A DNA stretch of 64,000 bases from Rostratula benghalensis (lineage: Eukaryota > Chordata > Aves > Charadriiformes > Rostratulidae). The position numbers and the translations under genes are program-made. Below, piece after piece: positions 63,700 through 64,000 of the stretch. The stretch spans positions 142,553 through 206,552 of the forward strand of contig VXAI01000192.1 of NCBI GenBank assembly GCA_013399305.1. Direction: 5' to 3'. Positions within the stretch are counted from its first letter, which is position 1. Each line of letters opens with the position of its first letter. Under the pieces are notes generated by a model. That model had not been told where the DNA came from. It was given only the letters and a program-made list of their open reading frames with translations, and did no database searches.

Positions 63700-63940
63700 A
63701 GGGGGATTAGCTGCAGTCCCTTCTACTGCAGAGGTTGAGAAAAAGGAGGAGCAAGGAAGATTCAGGCTCAGCATGAGAAAGGATGTTTTCATGGTAAGGG
63801 TGAAGAATGGATGTAGGGACTAACTAGGCTGGGAGTTACACTGTCTCTACATACTGGAAGTATTTAAAAACTCCTTAGGCTGTTATGAGTCCTTGAGGTC
63901 CTTTCCATCTCATCGTCTACGTACTGAAACCCTTAGAAAG
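63700..63940 (+). mobile_element. degraded CR1 fragment, plus strand
   Basis: Worn CR1 words occur in the right order: GATTCAGGCTCAGCATGAG, TTTTCATGGTAAGGGTGAAGAA, a CTGGAAGTATTTAAAAACTCC block and GTCCTTGAGGTCCTTTCCATCTCA. The last corresponds to the CR1 GATCTTTAAGGTCCCTTCCAA region. No reading frame survives. It is much older than the other copies. Confidence 0.6.
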
Positions 63941-64000
63941 AATAGTTTTGTCTGATGGATTTTAATACTCTTTGAGATTCCAAGGTAGAGTATGCTCTAT

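Overview
This 64-kb window is vertebrate nuclear DNA, almost certainly from a bird. The diagnosis rests on repeats. Five clear CR1 LINE fragments and one worn one are present, with the avian CR1 3' end (TTGGAAGGGACCT on one strand, GATTCTATGATTCTATGA or GATTCTGTGA tails). One LTR-like block also resembles the abundant avian ERVL-type LTRs. Base composition is AT-rich with few CpGs, as expected for a gene-poor stretch of an avian macrochromosome or a long intron. There is no operon-like or bacterial gene organisation. No protein-coding host gene could be recognised. Nearly all open frames are 60 to 100 codons, overlap on both strands and show no family signature, so they are treated as chance.

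Layout. 1 to about 5.9 kb is unique AT-rich DNA with an old MIR-like piece near 4.3 kb. At 5.9 to 6.1 kb (perhaps to 6.48 kb) lies an ERVL-like LTR remnant. From about 8.1 to 9.25 kb composition rises sharply to GC-rich. A core at 8.77 to 8.93 kb combines a perfect CTCF-consensus match, two tandem YY1-type AAGATGGCG motifs, an ETS core and about 12 CpGs in 100 bp; it is the best promoter or boundary candidate in the window. A reverse CR1 with frameshifted ORF2 remnants covers 11.97 to 12.80 kb. A second, milder GC-rich block lies at 20.9 to 21.4 kb, followed by a 109-bp CR1 tail at 21.5 kb. At 27.84 to 28.33 kb a forward CR1 runs directly into a roughly 98-bp (TTCCC)n microsatellite. At 44.35 to 44.88 kb is the best preserved CR1, with its C-terminal ORF2 frame open to the natural stop. 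A short reverse CR1 lies at 55.49 kb, a MIR-like fragment at 57.4 kb, a 117-bp assembly gap at 61,875 to 61,991, and a degraded CR1 near the right end.

Possible function. Three unassigned open frames abut splice-acceptor-like sequence and deserve transcript evidence. The first is on the minus strand at 45,127 to 45,417 (96 codons, five cysteines, one N-glycosylation sequon). The second is on the plus strand at 30,898 to 31,074, with a polyadenylation hexamer 90 bp downstream. The third is on the plus strand at 50,138 to 50,188. A cluster of four TGACAG/CTGTCA motifs at 52.75 to 52.97 kb suggests an enhancer-like element. None of these is proven, and I see no convincing new multi-gene system here; the window reads mainly as regulatory or intergenic DNA shaped by retroelement decay.
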